A stretch of DNA of 36,401 nt from Deltaproteobacteria bacterium RIFCSPLOWO2_12_FULL_60_19 (GTDB lineage: Bacteria; Desulfobacterota; Binatia; UBA9968): NCBI GenBank assembly GCA_001798595.1, contig MGSS01000021.1, forward strand, positions 1 to 36,401, in the 5' to 3' direction. The notes under the pieces are model-generated. The model did no database searches and was not told the DNA's origin. It was given only the letters and a program-made list of their open reading frames with translations. Of the stretch, positions 6,556-14,492 are shown in pieces. Each line of letters opens with the position of its first letter. Within the stretch, counting starts at the first letter, position 1. Position numbers and translations under genes: made by a program.

Positions 6556-7605
6556 GTGAAACCAGCCTCGATCTCCCATACGCTCGAAGCCATCCACGCC
6601 CTGATCGGCGGTGAGTTGGCGGGGAACGGCCAGGAGTCGATCGTCGGGGTCAACACTCTGGAGCGCGCCGGGCTCGGAGAGCTCGCCTTCGCCGAAAGCG
6701 CACGGTACGCTCCGCAGGTGCAGCACGCCAAGGCCTCCGGCATCATCGTTCCCGAACAGTTTCCCGCCGTGGTCGGAAAAAATCTCCTCTCGGTGGCCAA
6801 TCCTCGGGCCGCATTTGTGAAAGTCATGATGCTGTTTCAACTGCGCCCTACAACGGCGTCGGGGCGTCATTCGAGCGCCGTGATCTCGCCCGAAGCTGAC
6901 TTAGCGCCGGATGTCGTTGTGGGCGAATGCACCGTGATCCGCCCGCACGCGCGGATCGGGCGGGGCACGGTGATCGAGTCCGGCACGCATATCGGCGCCG
7001 GGGTGTCGATCGGCGATCAATGCGTCATCGGCCCCAACGTGACCTTGATCGGAGGCGCGCAAATCGGCAATCGCGTGATCATCCATGGAGGGTCGGTGAT
7101 CGGCGACGACGGCTTCGGCTACGTGTGGGCCGACGGGCGCCATCTGAAGATCCCTCAACTCGGCGACGTCAGGATCGAGGATGATGTCGAGATCGGGTCG
7201 AACGTCTGTGTGGATCGGGCCATGCTCGGCTCAACCCTTATCCGCCGCGGCACCAAGATCGACAACCTGGTTCAGATCGGCCACAACGATGTGATCGGCC
7301 AGGACGTCATCATCACGGGACAGGTCGGGCTTTCGGGCAGCGTCACCGTGGGCGACCGGGCCATGTTTGGGGGGCAATCCGGCGTCGCCGACCACATCAC
7401 GATCGGCCACGATGCGCGCGTCGGCGCCGCCACTCCCGTGATCAAAGATGTCAAACCCGGCGAGCGGGTCTGGGGATTTCCCGCTCGTCCCGAGGCGCGC
7501 GTCAAACGGCAACTCGCCAGCCTGGCGCTTGTTCCCCGGTTGTTGAAACAATTCAGGGAGCTTCTGGCGCGCGTCGCCGAGCTTGAGTCACGCCTTAAAC
7601 ACTAG
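6556..7605 (+). CDS. lpxD: UDP-3-O-acylglucosamine N-acyltransferase LpxD
   Basis: A 349-residue acyltransferase of lipid A biosynthesis, adding the amide-linked acyl chain from acyl-ACP to UDP-3-O-acylglucosamine in the cytoplasm. The N-terminal uridine-binding domain (~1-100) is followed by left-handed beta-helix hexapeptide repeats (IGPNVTLIGGAQIGNRVIIH and others), the LpxD signature IGDDGFGY, the catalytic His243 in VQIGHNDVIG, and a C-terminal helical tail. The GTG start at 6556 has no Shine-Dalgarno site; the promoter just upstream predicts a leader of only 2-4 nt, so the message is probably leaderless. The gene is not beside lpxA, fabZ or lpxB, so it may be a second, stand-alone copy or the genome may scatter its lpx genes. 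Confidence 0.93.
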   Translation: MKPASISHTLEAIHALIGGELAGNGQESIVGVNTLERAGLGELAFAESARYAPQVQHAKASGIIVPEQFPAVVGKNLLSVANPRAAFVKVMMLFQLRPTTASGRHSSAVISPEADLAPDVVVGECTVIRPHARIGRGTVIESGTHIGAGVSIGDQCVIGPNVTLIGGAQIGNRVIIHGGSVIGDDGFGYVWADGRHLKIPQLGDVRIEDDVEIGSNVCVDRAMLGSTLIRRGTKIDNLVQIGHNDVIGQDVIITGQVGLSGSVTVGDRAMFGGQSGVADHITIGHDARVGAATPVIKDVKPGERVWGFPARPEARVKRQLASLALVPRLLKQFRELLARVAELESRLKH

Positions 7606-7643
7606 GTTCCGAATTCTCCGATCTCTATCTTGAACCGGCGCGG

Positions 7644-8654
7644 TTAGCCGCCCAGGGTGATCATCTCGATCTTTTTGTGGCTCTTGGGGTCGTAGGCCGA
7701 GGCTTGAAGGGCTTCGAGCCGCTCGGCAGAGTAGCGATCGCTACGCTTCGTCCACACAGAAGTGATAAAGTCTAAAATTTGCGCGTCTGTCAATCCGCGT
7801 CGCAATAGCCCTTTCAAATCGTGGCCCACGGATGAGAAGAGACAGGTGACGAGTTTGCCGTCGGCGGTGAGCCTCGCGCGGTTGCAGCTCGCGCAGAACG
7901 GCTCGGTGACGGAGGCGACGATGCCGACTTCGCCCTTGCCGTCGATGAATTCGTAATCCACCGCCGGCGCGCTGCCGTTCTCTCTGCCGACTTCCCGCAA
8001 TGGGAAGCGCGCATTGATTCTTTCGAAGATCTCCTTCTTCGAGACCAGCCTCTCCGACGTCCAGCCGTTGGTGTTGCCGACGTCCATGTACTCGATGAAG
8101 CGCATCGCAAAGCCGTGCTCTCTGGAGAACTCGACCAAATTCAGGATGTCGTCGTCGTTGACGCCGCGCTCGACCACCGCGTTGAGTTTGATCGGGCTTA
8201 AGCCTTGCGCCTTAACCGCGAACAGCCCTTTAAGGACCTCCTCAAGGTCACCGCGCTTGGTCATGGAGCGGAACTTATCGGGATCGAGCGTGTCGAGGCT
8301 CAGGTTGATACGACGGAGCCCCGCCGCTTTGAGCGCAACGGCCTTTTCCGCCAGCAGCGAGCCGTTGGTCGTGAGGCAGAGATCTTTGAGTCCGTCCAAC
8401 TCCGACAGCTCGGCGACCAGCGCCTCTATATTCCGCCGCACCAGAGGCTCGCCGCCGGTCAGCCGGATCTTTTCGACTCCCAACTGGACAAAGAGCCGCG
8501 CCAGGCGCGCGATCTCCTCAAAGGTCAGAATCTCGCCTTTGTCGATCCATTCGTATTCGTCCAGCGGCATGCAGTAAGTGCAGCGGAAGTTGCACCGGTC
8601 GGTCACCGAGATCCGCAAGTCCCTCACCGGACGGTTGTAGAGGTCGCGCAGCAT
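7644..8654 (-). CDS. moaA: GTP 3',8-cyclase MoaA
   Basis: A 336-residue radical SAM enzyme that starts molybdenum-cofactor synthesis by converting GTP to 3',8-cyclo-GTP. The N-terminal cluster motif is C21-x3-C25-x2-C28 (CNFRCTYC), followed by LTGGEPLVR. The second [4Fe-4S] site is CASCNRARLTADGKLVTC near residue 260, and the chain ends in the conserved Gly-Gly. All key residues are present and length is normal. It converges on lpxD with 38 bp between and is divergent from the kinase gene. No ribosome site is visible before the ATG; a CATAGT -10-like box lies 7 nt upstream, so this start may also be nearly leaderless. No other moa genes are in the window. Confidence 0.96.
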   Translation of the reverse strand: MLRDLYNRPVRDLRISVTDRCNFRCTYCMPLDEYEWIDKGEILTFEEIARLARLFVQLGVEKIRLTGGEPLVRRNIEALVAELSELDGLKDLCLTTNGSLLAEKAVALKAAGLRRINLSLDTLDPDKFRSMTKRGDLEEVLKGLFAVKAQGLSPIKLNAVVERGVNDDDILNLVEFSREHGFAMRFIEYMDVGNTNGWTSERLVSKKEIFERINARFPLREVGRENGSAPAVDYEFIDGKGEVGIVASVTEPFCASCNRARLTADGKLVTCLFSSVGHDLKGLLRRGLTDAQILDFITSVWTKRSDRYSAERLEALQASAYDPKSHKKIEMITLGG

Positions 8655-8699
8655 CGAATTTACTATGCATCAAAGAATCAGGGGCCGCAAGGGTAGGCT

Positions 8700-8727
8700 T
8701 TGACGCGAAATATCCATCTGATATCGT
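8700..8727 (+). promoter_or_regulatory. Candidate sigma-70 promoter of the histidine kinase operon
   Basis: TTGACG (8700-8705), 16 bp, then TATCGT (8722-8727), ten bases before the ATG at 8737. The -35 box is strong and the -10 box matches four of six positions. The predicted start point would again leave almost no 5' leader, which agrees with the lack of a Shine-Dalgarno site. Confidence 0.45.
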
Positions 8728-8736
8728 ACCGTTTAT

Positions 8737-10302
8737 ATGAGCCTGCGCCAGAAACAGGTCCTGGTTTTCATCGGGACCGTGGTAGTAATCTTCAGCCTGT
8801 TCGCTGCGGGGATACTGCTGGTGGCTCAGCGGCTGACTACCGAAGCGACGCTGCAAACGGCGCTGCTCATGGCGCGCCAAGTCGAGATCGCGCTCGCCGA
8901 GAGCTTGCAGCAAACCCCGGCGACCCCTCCCCCGAAGCCTCCAGCGCCTGCCGCGAAACCCGCCCCCTCCGGCTCTTTCTGGAATTTTCTGGGGCGGCTC
9001 TTTCCGGACAATCCGCCGCCCAAGGCGCCTAAAACCCCGCCGCGAGCTCCCACGCCCCCGCCACGCACGGAGGTCAAAGGATTGATCCGCGCCTACCTGA
9101 GTCGAAGCGGCAGCATTCAGGCGATGTGGGTGCTCAATGAAGAGGGAAAAGTCCTCTACGCCTCGCAGAGCCGCGAGGAGGGCCAGGTGCTGGCCGATGC
9201 CAACCTGCGCGACAATCTGAGCCGCGGCATCGCCACCATCGAGGAGCATCGCGAGGAGGGCGTCGCCTACTACGACGTGCTCGTGCCGCTCCAGATGCCG
9301 AAGGGGGTGCGGGGTCCGGGCGGCCTCAGGCTGTGGATCAATCCCTCCGACTGGACCGAACTCCTCTCCGGCTTATGGAGACAACTGGGCTTGCTGTTTT
9401 TGCTCGCCGGCGGCGTCGCCGTGCTGAGCGCCTTTTTTATCACCGCCCTCTATACACGCCGCTTCCGGCTGATCAGCGACGCGCTGCGCCAGGCCGACGC
9501 CGGCACCTACCGGCAGCGGCCCCGCTACGCGAGCGACGACGAAGTCGGCGCAAGCCTGGACCTGATCGACCGATTGGTCATGAAACAGCGCGGCAACACG
9601 GGCGGCGCGACCCCGCTGCAGCGCGTGGCGGTGGCGGCAAGAACTCTGGTCCATGAAGTGAAGACGCCGCTCAATGCGATGGCCGTCCACTTAGAGCTTT
9701 TACGCCAGACGGACGAGGAGTCCGCAGGCGCAAGGGAGTCGGAAACGCAGCGGCGCGCGCTCGAGACGCTCGAAACCAGCGTGCGCCAGGTCGATCGACT
9801 GCTGGGCGATTTCGCCGACTACAGCATGCCCGTCACGATGGAACGCCAGCCGCTCGACCTTGCCGAGGTGCTGTCGGCCAGCATCGAAGCGGCAAAGGCC
9901 CAGTGTACGGTGCAGCAGATCGCCCTCTCCACCGATCTCCCTCCGGGTCCCTGGCCGCTCTACGGCGACGCGCGGCGCTTGCGTCAGGCGTTCGACAACC
10001 TGCTCAGAAACGCGGTCGAGGCTCAACCGCACGGCGGATCGATCCGTGTGAGCGGCGAGAGAAACGGCGTCACGATCGCGCTCCGCTTCACCGACGCGGG
10101 ACCGGGGATTCCTCCCGCGGAGCGCGACGCGGTCTTTGAATTCGGCCGCAGCACCAAGCCGGGCGGCGCCGGCATCGGTCTGCCCTTGAGCCAGTTGATC
10201 GTCGAGGCCCACGGCGGCCAGCTGCGCTATGAACCGTCTTCCGGAAACGGCTCCGGCGCCACCTTTTGTATTTCACTGCCGTTGAGCGGAGGTGAGTTTT
10301 GA
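8737..10302 (+). CDS. Membrane sensor histidine kinase with proline-rich extracytoplasmic insert
   Basis: A 521-residue sensor kinase. TM1 spans ~8-30, an extracytoplasmic sensor region ~31-214, TM2 ~215-240, then a HAMP-like linker, the HisKA helix with phospho-acceptor His306 (LVHEVKTPLN), and the ATPase domain with N box (FDNLLRNAVEA, ~419-429), G1 (DAGPGIP at 453) and G2 (GGAGIGLPLS at ~477). All catalytic motifs are intact. Residues 60-112 are unusually rich in Pro, Ala and Lys, with the short aromatic island FWNFLGRLFP inside, like a rigid spacer through the periplasm or wall. The stop overlaps the start of the response regulator, so the two are one unit. The stimulus is unknown; an envelope or osmotic signal is inferred from the downstream genes. 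Confidence 0.93.
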   Translation: MSLRQKQVLVFIGTVVVIFSLFAAGILLVAQRLTTEATLQTALLMARQVEIALAESLQQTPATPPPKPPAPAAKPAPSGSFWNFLGRLFPDNPPPKAPKTPPRAPTPPPRTEVKGLIRAYLSRSGSIQAMWVLNEEGKVLYASQSREEGQVLADANLRDNLSRGIATIEEHREEGVAYYDVLVPLQMPKGVRGPGGLRLWINPSDWTELLSGLWRQLGLLFLLAGGVAVLSAFFITALYTRRFRLISDALRQADAGTYRQRPRYASDDEVGASLDLIDRLVMKQRGNTGGATPLQRVAVAARTLVHEVKTPLNAMAVHLELLRQTDEESAGARESETQRRALETLETSVRQVDRLLGDFADYSMPVTMERQPLDLAEVLSASIEAAKAQCTVQQIALSTDLPPGPWPLYGDARRLRQAFDNLLRNAVEAQPHGGSIRVSGERNGVTIALRFTDAGPGIPPAERDAVFEFGRSTKPGGAGIGLPLSQLIVEAHGGQLRYEPSSGNGSGATFCISLPLSGGEF

Positions 10303-11663
10303 CCAAGCCGCGTCCAACCGTGCTGGTGGTCGACGACGACCGGGCGAGCCGCGACGGCCTTGCGGCGCTGTTGGAGAAATGGGGATACAAGAGCCTCGCC
10401 GCGCCCAACGGCGCCGACGCTCTTAAGGTCTGCGAGCAATCCCTGCCGGATGCCATCGTGGTGGATCTGGTAATGAAGGAGATGACCGGGCTCCAACTGG
10501 TGGAAGCCCTCGGTGAGCGCGTGCAGCAGGCGGCGGTCATTATGCTGACGGGGCAGGCGACGATCGAGAGCGCGGTCCAGGCGATCAAGCTGGGCGCGTA
10601 CGACTATCTGACAAAACCGCTCGAAGCGGCGCGGCTGAAGACGGCGCTCGAAAAAGGACTCCGCCAGGTGCAACTGGCGCGCGAGACCTACGCCTTGCGC
10701 CAGCGGTTGGAGTCGCCGTTGGGCTCGTACGGCGGGCTGATCGGCAAGTCGCCCTCGATGCGCCGGCTCTACCAGCATCTCACGCAGGTGGCGGCCACCG
10801 AAGCCGCGGTCCTGGTGAGCGGCGAGAGCGGCACGGGGAAAGAGCTCGTCGCCCACACGCTGCATGATCTCTCACCGCGGCGCGACGGACCCTTTCTGGC
10901 GCTCAACTGCGCCGCGATTCCGCCCACGCTGATGGAAAGCGAACTCCTGGGCCACGAAAAGGGCGCCTTTACCGGCGCTCTCGAGCGGCGCCTTGGATGT
11001 TTTGAACAGGCGGATGGCGGCACGCTGTTCCTCGACGAGATCACCGAGATGGCGCCGGAAGTCCAGGCTAAATTCCTCCGCGTGCTGGAGGAAAAAGAAG
11101 TGCGCCGCGTGGGTGCCGCTACGGCGGTGGCGGTCTCCGTCCGCGTGGTCGCCGCAACCAACCGGCCGCCGGCCCAGGCGGTCAAGGACGGCAAGCTCAG
11201 ATCCGATCTCTTCTATCGGTTGAGCGTCTTTCATCTGGAGCTTCCCGCGCTCAGGGAGCGCGGCGACGATGTCACGCTGCTGGCGCGCTATTTTTTGGAG
11301 CAGTTCGCCGAAAAGTACCAACGGCCGGTCCTGCCGTGGGCGGCGGATTTCACTTCGGCCCTGACGGCGCACGCCTGGCCCGGCAATGTGCGAGAGCTGC
11401 GCAATGCTATGGAGCGGCTGGCGGTGCTCGCTCCCGGACCCGCGCTCGCCGCGGAGGATTTCAAAACATTTTGTCTTACCACGCTCGCCGAAGAGCCGGC
11501 CGGCTCCGAGCCGATGTCGCTGGCCGATGCGGAGCGCCAGGCGATCGAGCGCGCGCTGGAAGCGACCGGCGGCAACAAGACCCAAGCCGCGCGAATTCTC
11601 GGAATTACGCCAAAAACGCTCAACGCCAAGCTTTCACTCTATCGTCCCGAGCCTGCCAAGTAA
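10299..11663 (+). CDS. NtrC-family sigma-54-dependent response regulator
   Basis: A 454-residue enhancer-binding protein. The receiver domain (~5-120) has the acidic pocket D12-D14, phospho-acceptor Asp56, Thr84 and Lys106. The AAA+ domain has Walker A GESGTGKE (~175-182), the sigma-54-contacting GAFTGA loop (222-227) and Walker B LFLDE. The C-terminus has a Fis-type helix-turn-helix (ERALEATGGNKTQAARILGI). The start is a TTG overlapping the kinase stop (TTGA) with GGAGGTGAG in front, a classical coupled arrangement. A perfect -24/-12 promoter begins 85 bp after its stop, and a second lies at 23333. It is therefore the likely direct activator of the genes that follow. The intact GAFTGA shows it should be a competent sigma-54 activator. 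Confidence 0.96.
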   Translation: MTKPRPTVLVVDDDRASRDGLAALLEKWGYKSLAAPNGADALKVCEQSLPDAIVVDLVMKEMTGLQLVEALGERVQQAAVIMLTGQATIESAVQAIKLGAYDYLTKPLEAARLKTALEKGLRQVQLARETYALRQRLESPLGSYGGLIGKSPSMRRLYQHLTQVAATEAAVLVSGESGTGKELVAHTLHDLSPRRDGPFLALNCAAIPPTLMESELLGHEKGAFTGALERRLGCFEQADGGTLFLDEITEMAPEVQAKFLRVLEEKEVRRVGAATAVAVSVRVVAATNRPPAQAVKDGKLRSDLFYRLSVFHLELPALRERGDDVTLLARYFLEQFAEKYQRPVLPWAADFTSALTAHAWPGNVRELRNAMERLAVLAPGPALAAEDFKTFCLTTLAEEPAGSEPMSLADAERQAIERALEATGGNKTQAARILGITPKTLNAKLSLYRPEPAK

Positions 11664-11747
11664 CTTTTCCCGATCTCCCTAACCTTTTTACCTGCCTAAA
11701 ATCCGGGCATATTCCGTAAATCACTGACTTTACAGCGATTTTTGCAA

Positions 11748-11762
11748 TGGCACGCTCATTGC
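11748..11762 (+). promoter_or_regulatory. Sigma-54 (-24/-12) promoter 1
   Basis: TGGCACG-N4-TTGC, with GG at 11749-11750 and GC at 11761-11762 exactly ten bases apart, fits the sigma-54 consensus. It lies between the regulator stop and the first gene of the long plus-strand block, predicting a start near 11774. The inverted repeat GTAAA-N8-TTTAC at 11716-11733 just upstream may be a regulator site, although it is closer than usual for an NtrC-type enhancer. Confidence 0.88.
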
Positions 11763-11815
11763 CATACCCCCTTGGCAGTGACCGGAACATCGCAAAGCTG
11801 AGGTGAATTCGACAG

Positions 11816-12115
11816 GTGATCAGTAAGTCGGCGCTAACGGTCATGTGGCATGTAGGAGTGTTGGTCGTCGTAGCCTGTGTCGGCCCCGTAGCGGCGAGAG
11901 AAAACGTCGACCGGCAGCGCATAAACGGAGCGGAGTGGCATATGAGCGATAAGAGCGCGGAGGGTACCAACGGCCAGTGGTTCGCCGATCCTGAGCGCGG
12001 TTGGATTCGGGTGAAGCCGCGCCAGCAGCCGAAGAAAAAGGCCCCGGCGCAACCGCCGCAAAATAGGAACGAGGATCCGAAGACCAAAGCGTCGCCGGCG
12101 TCGCTCGATTATTGA
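11816..12115 (+). CDS. Small exported protein, first gene behind sigma-54 promoter 1
   Basis: A 99-residue protein with an N-terminal signal sequence (ALTVMWHVGVLVVVACVG) and a mature region that is hydrophilic, with GWIRVKPRQQPKKKAPAQPP, a Lys/Pro-rich tail that could contact wall polymer or anionic lipid. The GTG at 11816 is chosen because GAGGTGA (11800-11806) lies 9 nt upstream; an internal ATG at 11843 lacks such a site. No family was recognised. It is the first gene of the putative sigma-54 operon, about 42 nt from the predicted transcription start. An export role in envelope stress is inferred from position only. Confidence 0.65.
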   Translation: MISKSALTVMWHVGVLVVVACVGPVAARENVDRQRINGAEWHMSDKSAEGTNGQWFADPERGWIRVKPRQQPKKKAPAQPPQNRNEDPKTKASPASLDY

Positions 12116-12117
12116 CT

Positions 12118-12294
12118 ATGGAAAACCGCCAAAAAAGGAAAGTCATCAACACCACCTTGGGCGAGTTGATCGCGGCACTGGCGGAGGAGGCTTTCCTTCT
12201 CGCTAACGATGAAACGGAAACTACGGTGTTGGTGGCCGCCATACTGGATGACCTTTTCGACCAGCCCGATACGAAGGTCGGGAGGTGGCAGTGA
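12118..12294 (+). CDS. Small cytoplasmic acidic protein, unknown
   Basis: A 58-residue soluble protein with a basic N-terminus (MENRQKRKVINTT) followed by acidic helices (GELIAALAEEAFLL, AAILDDLF). The ATG at 12118 is 2 bp past the previous stop; a TTG at 12112 overlapping that stop is an alternative, which would add two residues. There is no clear ribosome site, so translation is probably coupled to the gene before. No family was recognised. Codon use and the unbroken gene order argue that it is real. Confidence 0.55.
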   Translation: MENRQKRKVINTTLGELIAALAEEAFLLANDETETTVLVAAILDDLFDQPDTKVGRWQ

Positions 12295-12331
12295 TAACGC
12301 TGTGATTTTGCGAACAAAGGAGGAAAGGAAA

Positions 12332-12658
12332 ATGAAAACAAAATTCATCAAAACCATCACGTTGGCGACGGCTGCAGCCTTGATCGTCGCGGGCTGTGCC
12401 GGCGGGCCTCTGACGACGCGAGAAAAAGGCGCGGGCATCGGCGCCCTGGGCGGGGCCGCAGCCGGCGCCATTGTCGGGAGCGCCGTGGGACATCCGGCTG
12501 CGGGCGCGCTGATCGGCGGCGGGCTTGGCGCAGGCGCGGGCGCGCTGATCGGCGACCAAATGCAGGGCCAGGAAAACCGCAATTACGAGCAGGATCGTGA
12601 GATCCGCAGAAATCAGGCCGAGATCGAGCGGCTGCGGCGGCAGCAGGGCGAGTACTGA
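12332..12658 (+). CDS. Glycine-zipper lipoprotein A
   Basis: A 108-residue outer-membrane-type lipoprotein. The signal peptide ends in the lipobox IVAGC (Cys22), then GGPLTTREKG, then two glycine-zipper helices (GIGALGGAAAGAIVGSAVG, GALIGGGLGAGAGALIGDQ) and a charged, probably coiled tail (EQDREIRRNQAEIERLRRQQ). ATG 12332 follows AAAGGAGG; the longer open frame from 12209 overlaps the previous gene and lacks signal character. A clear paralogue is at 23718-23972, behind the second sigma-54 promoter. Glycine-zipper proteins of this kind are typical envelope-stress outputs that pack in or against membranes. Confidence 0.85.
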   Translation: MKTKFIKTITLATAAALIVAGCAGGPLTTREKGAGIGALGGAAAGAIVGSAVGHPAAGALIGGGLGAGAGALIGDQMQGQENRNYEQDREIRRNQAEIERLRRQQGEY

Positions 12659-12698
12659 GACCCGGCGCTGAACAAGGCCTGAACGGAGGAAAAAGTCC

Positions 12699-13001
12699 AT
12701 GAAGGATAAAATCGGCTGGATCGTTCTCGGAGTGGTCGTGTTCGTCGCACTTTTCCTGGCATCGGACGGATTTTACACGATCACTACGCCCAACGGGCCG
12801 GTGGATACCGCCTACAAGATAAACCGCTTCACGGGAAAGGTCTGGATGATCAAAACCTACACGAAGCAGGTGGGGCCGCTCCGCGTGCTCGCGGCTCGCG
12901 AGGCGGACGTCGAAAAGACCAAAGAGCTGACCGAAGCCGACATTCCTTCGGTCGCGGCGGCGGAGGCGGCTTCGTCGACACGTGGCGGGCGAGTACGATA
13001 G
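12699..13001 (+). CDS. Membrane-anchored small protein, unknown
   Basis: A 100-residue protein with one N-terminal transmembrane anchor (~7-21, WIVLGVVVFVALFLA) and a probably periplasmic part starting FYTITTPNGPVDTAYKINR, which looks like a small beta domain, then an Ala/Glu-rich C-terminus. The ATG at 12699 has GGAGG upstream. I know the N-terminal pattern only from uncharacterised proteins and cannot assign a function. It sits in the sigma-54 block between two lipoproteins. Confidence 0.75.
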   Translation: MKDKIGWIVLGVVVFVALFLASDGFYTITTPNGPVDTAYKINRFTGKVWMIKTYTKQVGPLRVLAAREADVEKTKELTEADIPSVAAAEAASSTRGGRVR

Positions 13002-13067
13002 CGCGCGGTCGCGCTGCCTGACCGCAACGGAACTCAGGCGAAACATCGTTTCTCATAAGGAGGCAAC

Positions 13068-13496
13068 ATGAATAGGATCGTGGTCGCCAAAAGACTGTTG
13101 TTGATCGTGACGGGAGGCTTTCTCTTGGGGGCCGTCATGACGAGCTGTGTGCCCGCCAGTCAGCCCGTGCGCACCGCCAGTGCGGTGACCTATGCTGACG
13201 GCGCCGCCTACCGCACATTCACCGAACCTCTTCCCAAGGTCGCGTCAGCGGCGATGAAAGCGTTCGACAGCATGGGCATCAAGGTGCGGGGTGACGAACG
13301 AAACGATCGTTGGGAAACCATCCGAGGCGAGGCCGCCTACGTGCAGATACAGGTTCAACTAGAGGCCTTGAGCGCGAGGAGCACGCGCATGCAGGTGGTG
13401 GCGCGAGAAGGGATGTTCTCCAAGGACCAGGCGACTGCGACGGAGATCATCCTGCAGACCGAGAACGCGCTCAATGGGGAGTTGGCCCTGCGCTAG
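13068..13496 (+). CDS. DUF3568-like lipoprotein
   Basis: A 142-residue lipoprotein: the signal sequence ends in the lipobox VMTSC (Cys27). The mature domain (YADGAAYRTFTEPLPKVASA through ILQTENALNGEL) follows the DUF3568 pattern of an alpha/beta sandwich in which a helix (VASAAMKAFDSMGI) is followed by strands. ATG 13068 has an excellent AAGGAGG 4 nt upstream of the start triplet context. Function of the family is unknown; location is predicted to be the periplasmic face of the outer membrane. It belongs to the continuous sigma-54 block. Confidence 0.8.
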   Translation: MNRIVVAKRLLLIVTGGFLLGAVMTSCVPASQPVRTASAVTYADGAAYRTFTEPLPKVASAAMKAFDSMGIKVRGDERNDRWETIRGEAAYVQIQVQLEALSARSTRMQVVAREGMFSKDQATATEIILQTENALNGELALR

Positions 13497-13514
13497 CGGC
13501 GCAAGGGGGTTGCC

Positions 13515-13673
13515 ATGACGAGGCTTTTACTCGCGGTTCTGCTCGCGTTGCTGACCGCCGCTTTCGCCGGCTGCCACTTGAGCGGGTACGGACACAACAG
13601 TCCGCCAAGAGCGCCGGAGTGCGACCGCTGGCACTATCACGAAGGCAGCGACACGTGGCATTGCCACCGTTGA
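13515..13673 (+). CDS. 52-residue His/Cys-rich mini-lipoprotein
   Basis: A short gene preceded by GCAAGGGGG. The product has a hydrophobic signal and a strong lipobox, AAFAGC (Cys20). The mature peptide of 33 residues is rich in His and Cys, with the tail CDRWHYHEGSDTWHCHR. Three Cys and six His in so short a peptide suggest binding of a metal such as copper or zinc, or redox chemistry, at the outer membrane. It lies 18 bp after the DUF3568-like gene in the same orientation. No family was recognised. The lipobox, ribosome site and tight spacing are the reasons for calling it real. Confidence 0.7.
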   Translation: MTRLLLAVLLALLTAAFAGCHLSGYGHNSPPRAPECDRWHYHEGSDTWHCHR

Positions 13674-13760
13674 GTTGAGTTATGGCTCTAGAACCGCCGA
13701 TCGAAGGCGACACGAAAAGGAGATCGAAAACCTTAGGCCGCCTGACGATCGCTTGCTTTT

Positions 13761-14402
13761 ATGGACAGACAACAGAAAAAAGCGGAACCCAAGGGATGGG
13801 GCGAACGGTTGCGAGCGTCGCAGTTTGCCCGGATCTCAAGTCTGTACCTTCTGCTTTCTTTCACCTCCACTCACTCCCCCGGAGGCGCCGAGGACCAAGT
13901 TCTCCACAGAGCGGAGGCGCATCGCGTCTACTCGGTGCTCAAGTCGCACGGCGCCGACTTGGGGGATGGGGCGGCGTGGAAGGTTGCGTTCACCATCGCG
14001 TCCGAGAGCCGGAAGTACTCGCTGGACCCGGAGCTGATCCTGGCGGTGATCCGGGTGGAGAGCGGCTTTCGCCGACGAGCGGTGTCGAGCGCCGGCGCGC
14101 GCGGCTTTATGCAGATCCGTCCGTTTGTCGCCGACGCGTTGGCCGAAGAGCTCGGAGTCGAAAAGTGGAAAGGAATCGAGAGTCTCGACGATCCCGTAAC
14201 CAACGTCAAGCTCGGCGTGTTCTACCTGGCGTACCTGAAACAACGGTTCGGCGATCTCAGGCTGGCGCTGAGCGCCTATCGGTGGGGGCCGACGAAGGTC
14301 CAAAGCCGTCTGGAGGCCGCGCAGAGCGTCCCGCGCGGCTATGCAGAGCGCGTGATCAAATTCGCCGCGCTTTACCGGCGGCAACAGCGGAGTTTTTTAT
14401 AG
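13761..14402 (+). CDS. Lytic transglycosylase (SLT domain)
   Basis: A 213-residue murein-cleaving enzyme that would cut the MurNAc-GlcNAc bond with formation of 1,6-anhydro ends. After an N-terminal membrane anchor or signal region (~25-40), the SLT domain begins near residue 80. The catalytic Glu is in ILAVIRVESGF, followed by SSAGARGFMQIRP, a standard motif II, and LSAYRWGPTKV in place of the usual AYNAGP. Loss of the Asn in that motif is a variation worth noting. The ATG at 13761 has no good ribosome site; no better in-frame start is available. In this block it would remodel the cell wall during envelope or turgor stress. Confidence 0.88.
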   Translation: MDRQQKKAEPKGWGERLRASQFARISSLYLLLSFTSTHSPGGAEDQVLHRAEAHRVYSVLKSHGADLGDGAAWKVAFTIASESRKYSLDPELILAVIRVESGFRRRAVSSAGARGFMQIRPFVADALAEELGVEKWKGIESLDDPVTNVKLGVFYLAYLKQRFGDLRLALSAYRWGPTKVQSRLEAAQSVPRGYAERVIKFAALYRRQQRSFL

Positions 14403-14492
14403 CCCGCGGCGCTGAGAAACCCGGCTCAGCCCTACGGTCGTAGCTATCGAGCAGCGCCCAAGCCTCTGTCAACGAGGAGGATCGGAGGAGCC

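Noticed and set aside
11716-11733. GTAAA-N8-TTTAC as an NtrC enhancer
   Set aside because: Too close to the promoter and its counterpart upstream of promoter 2 has a different spacing (5, not 8), so not reported as a site.
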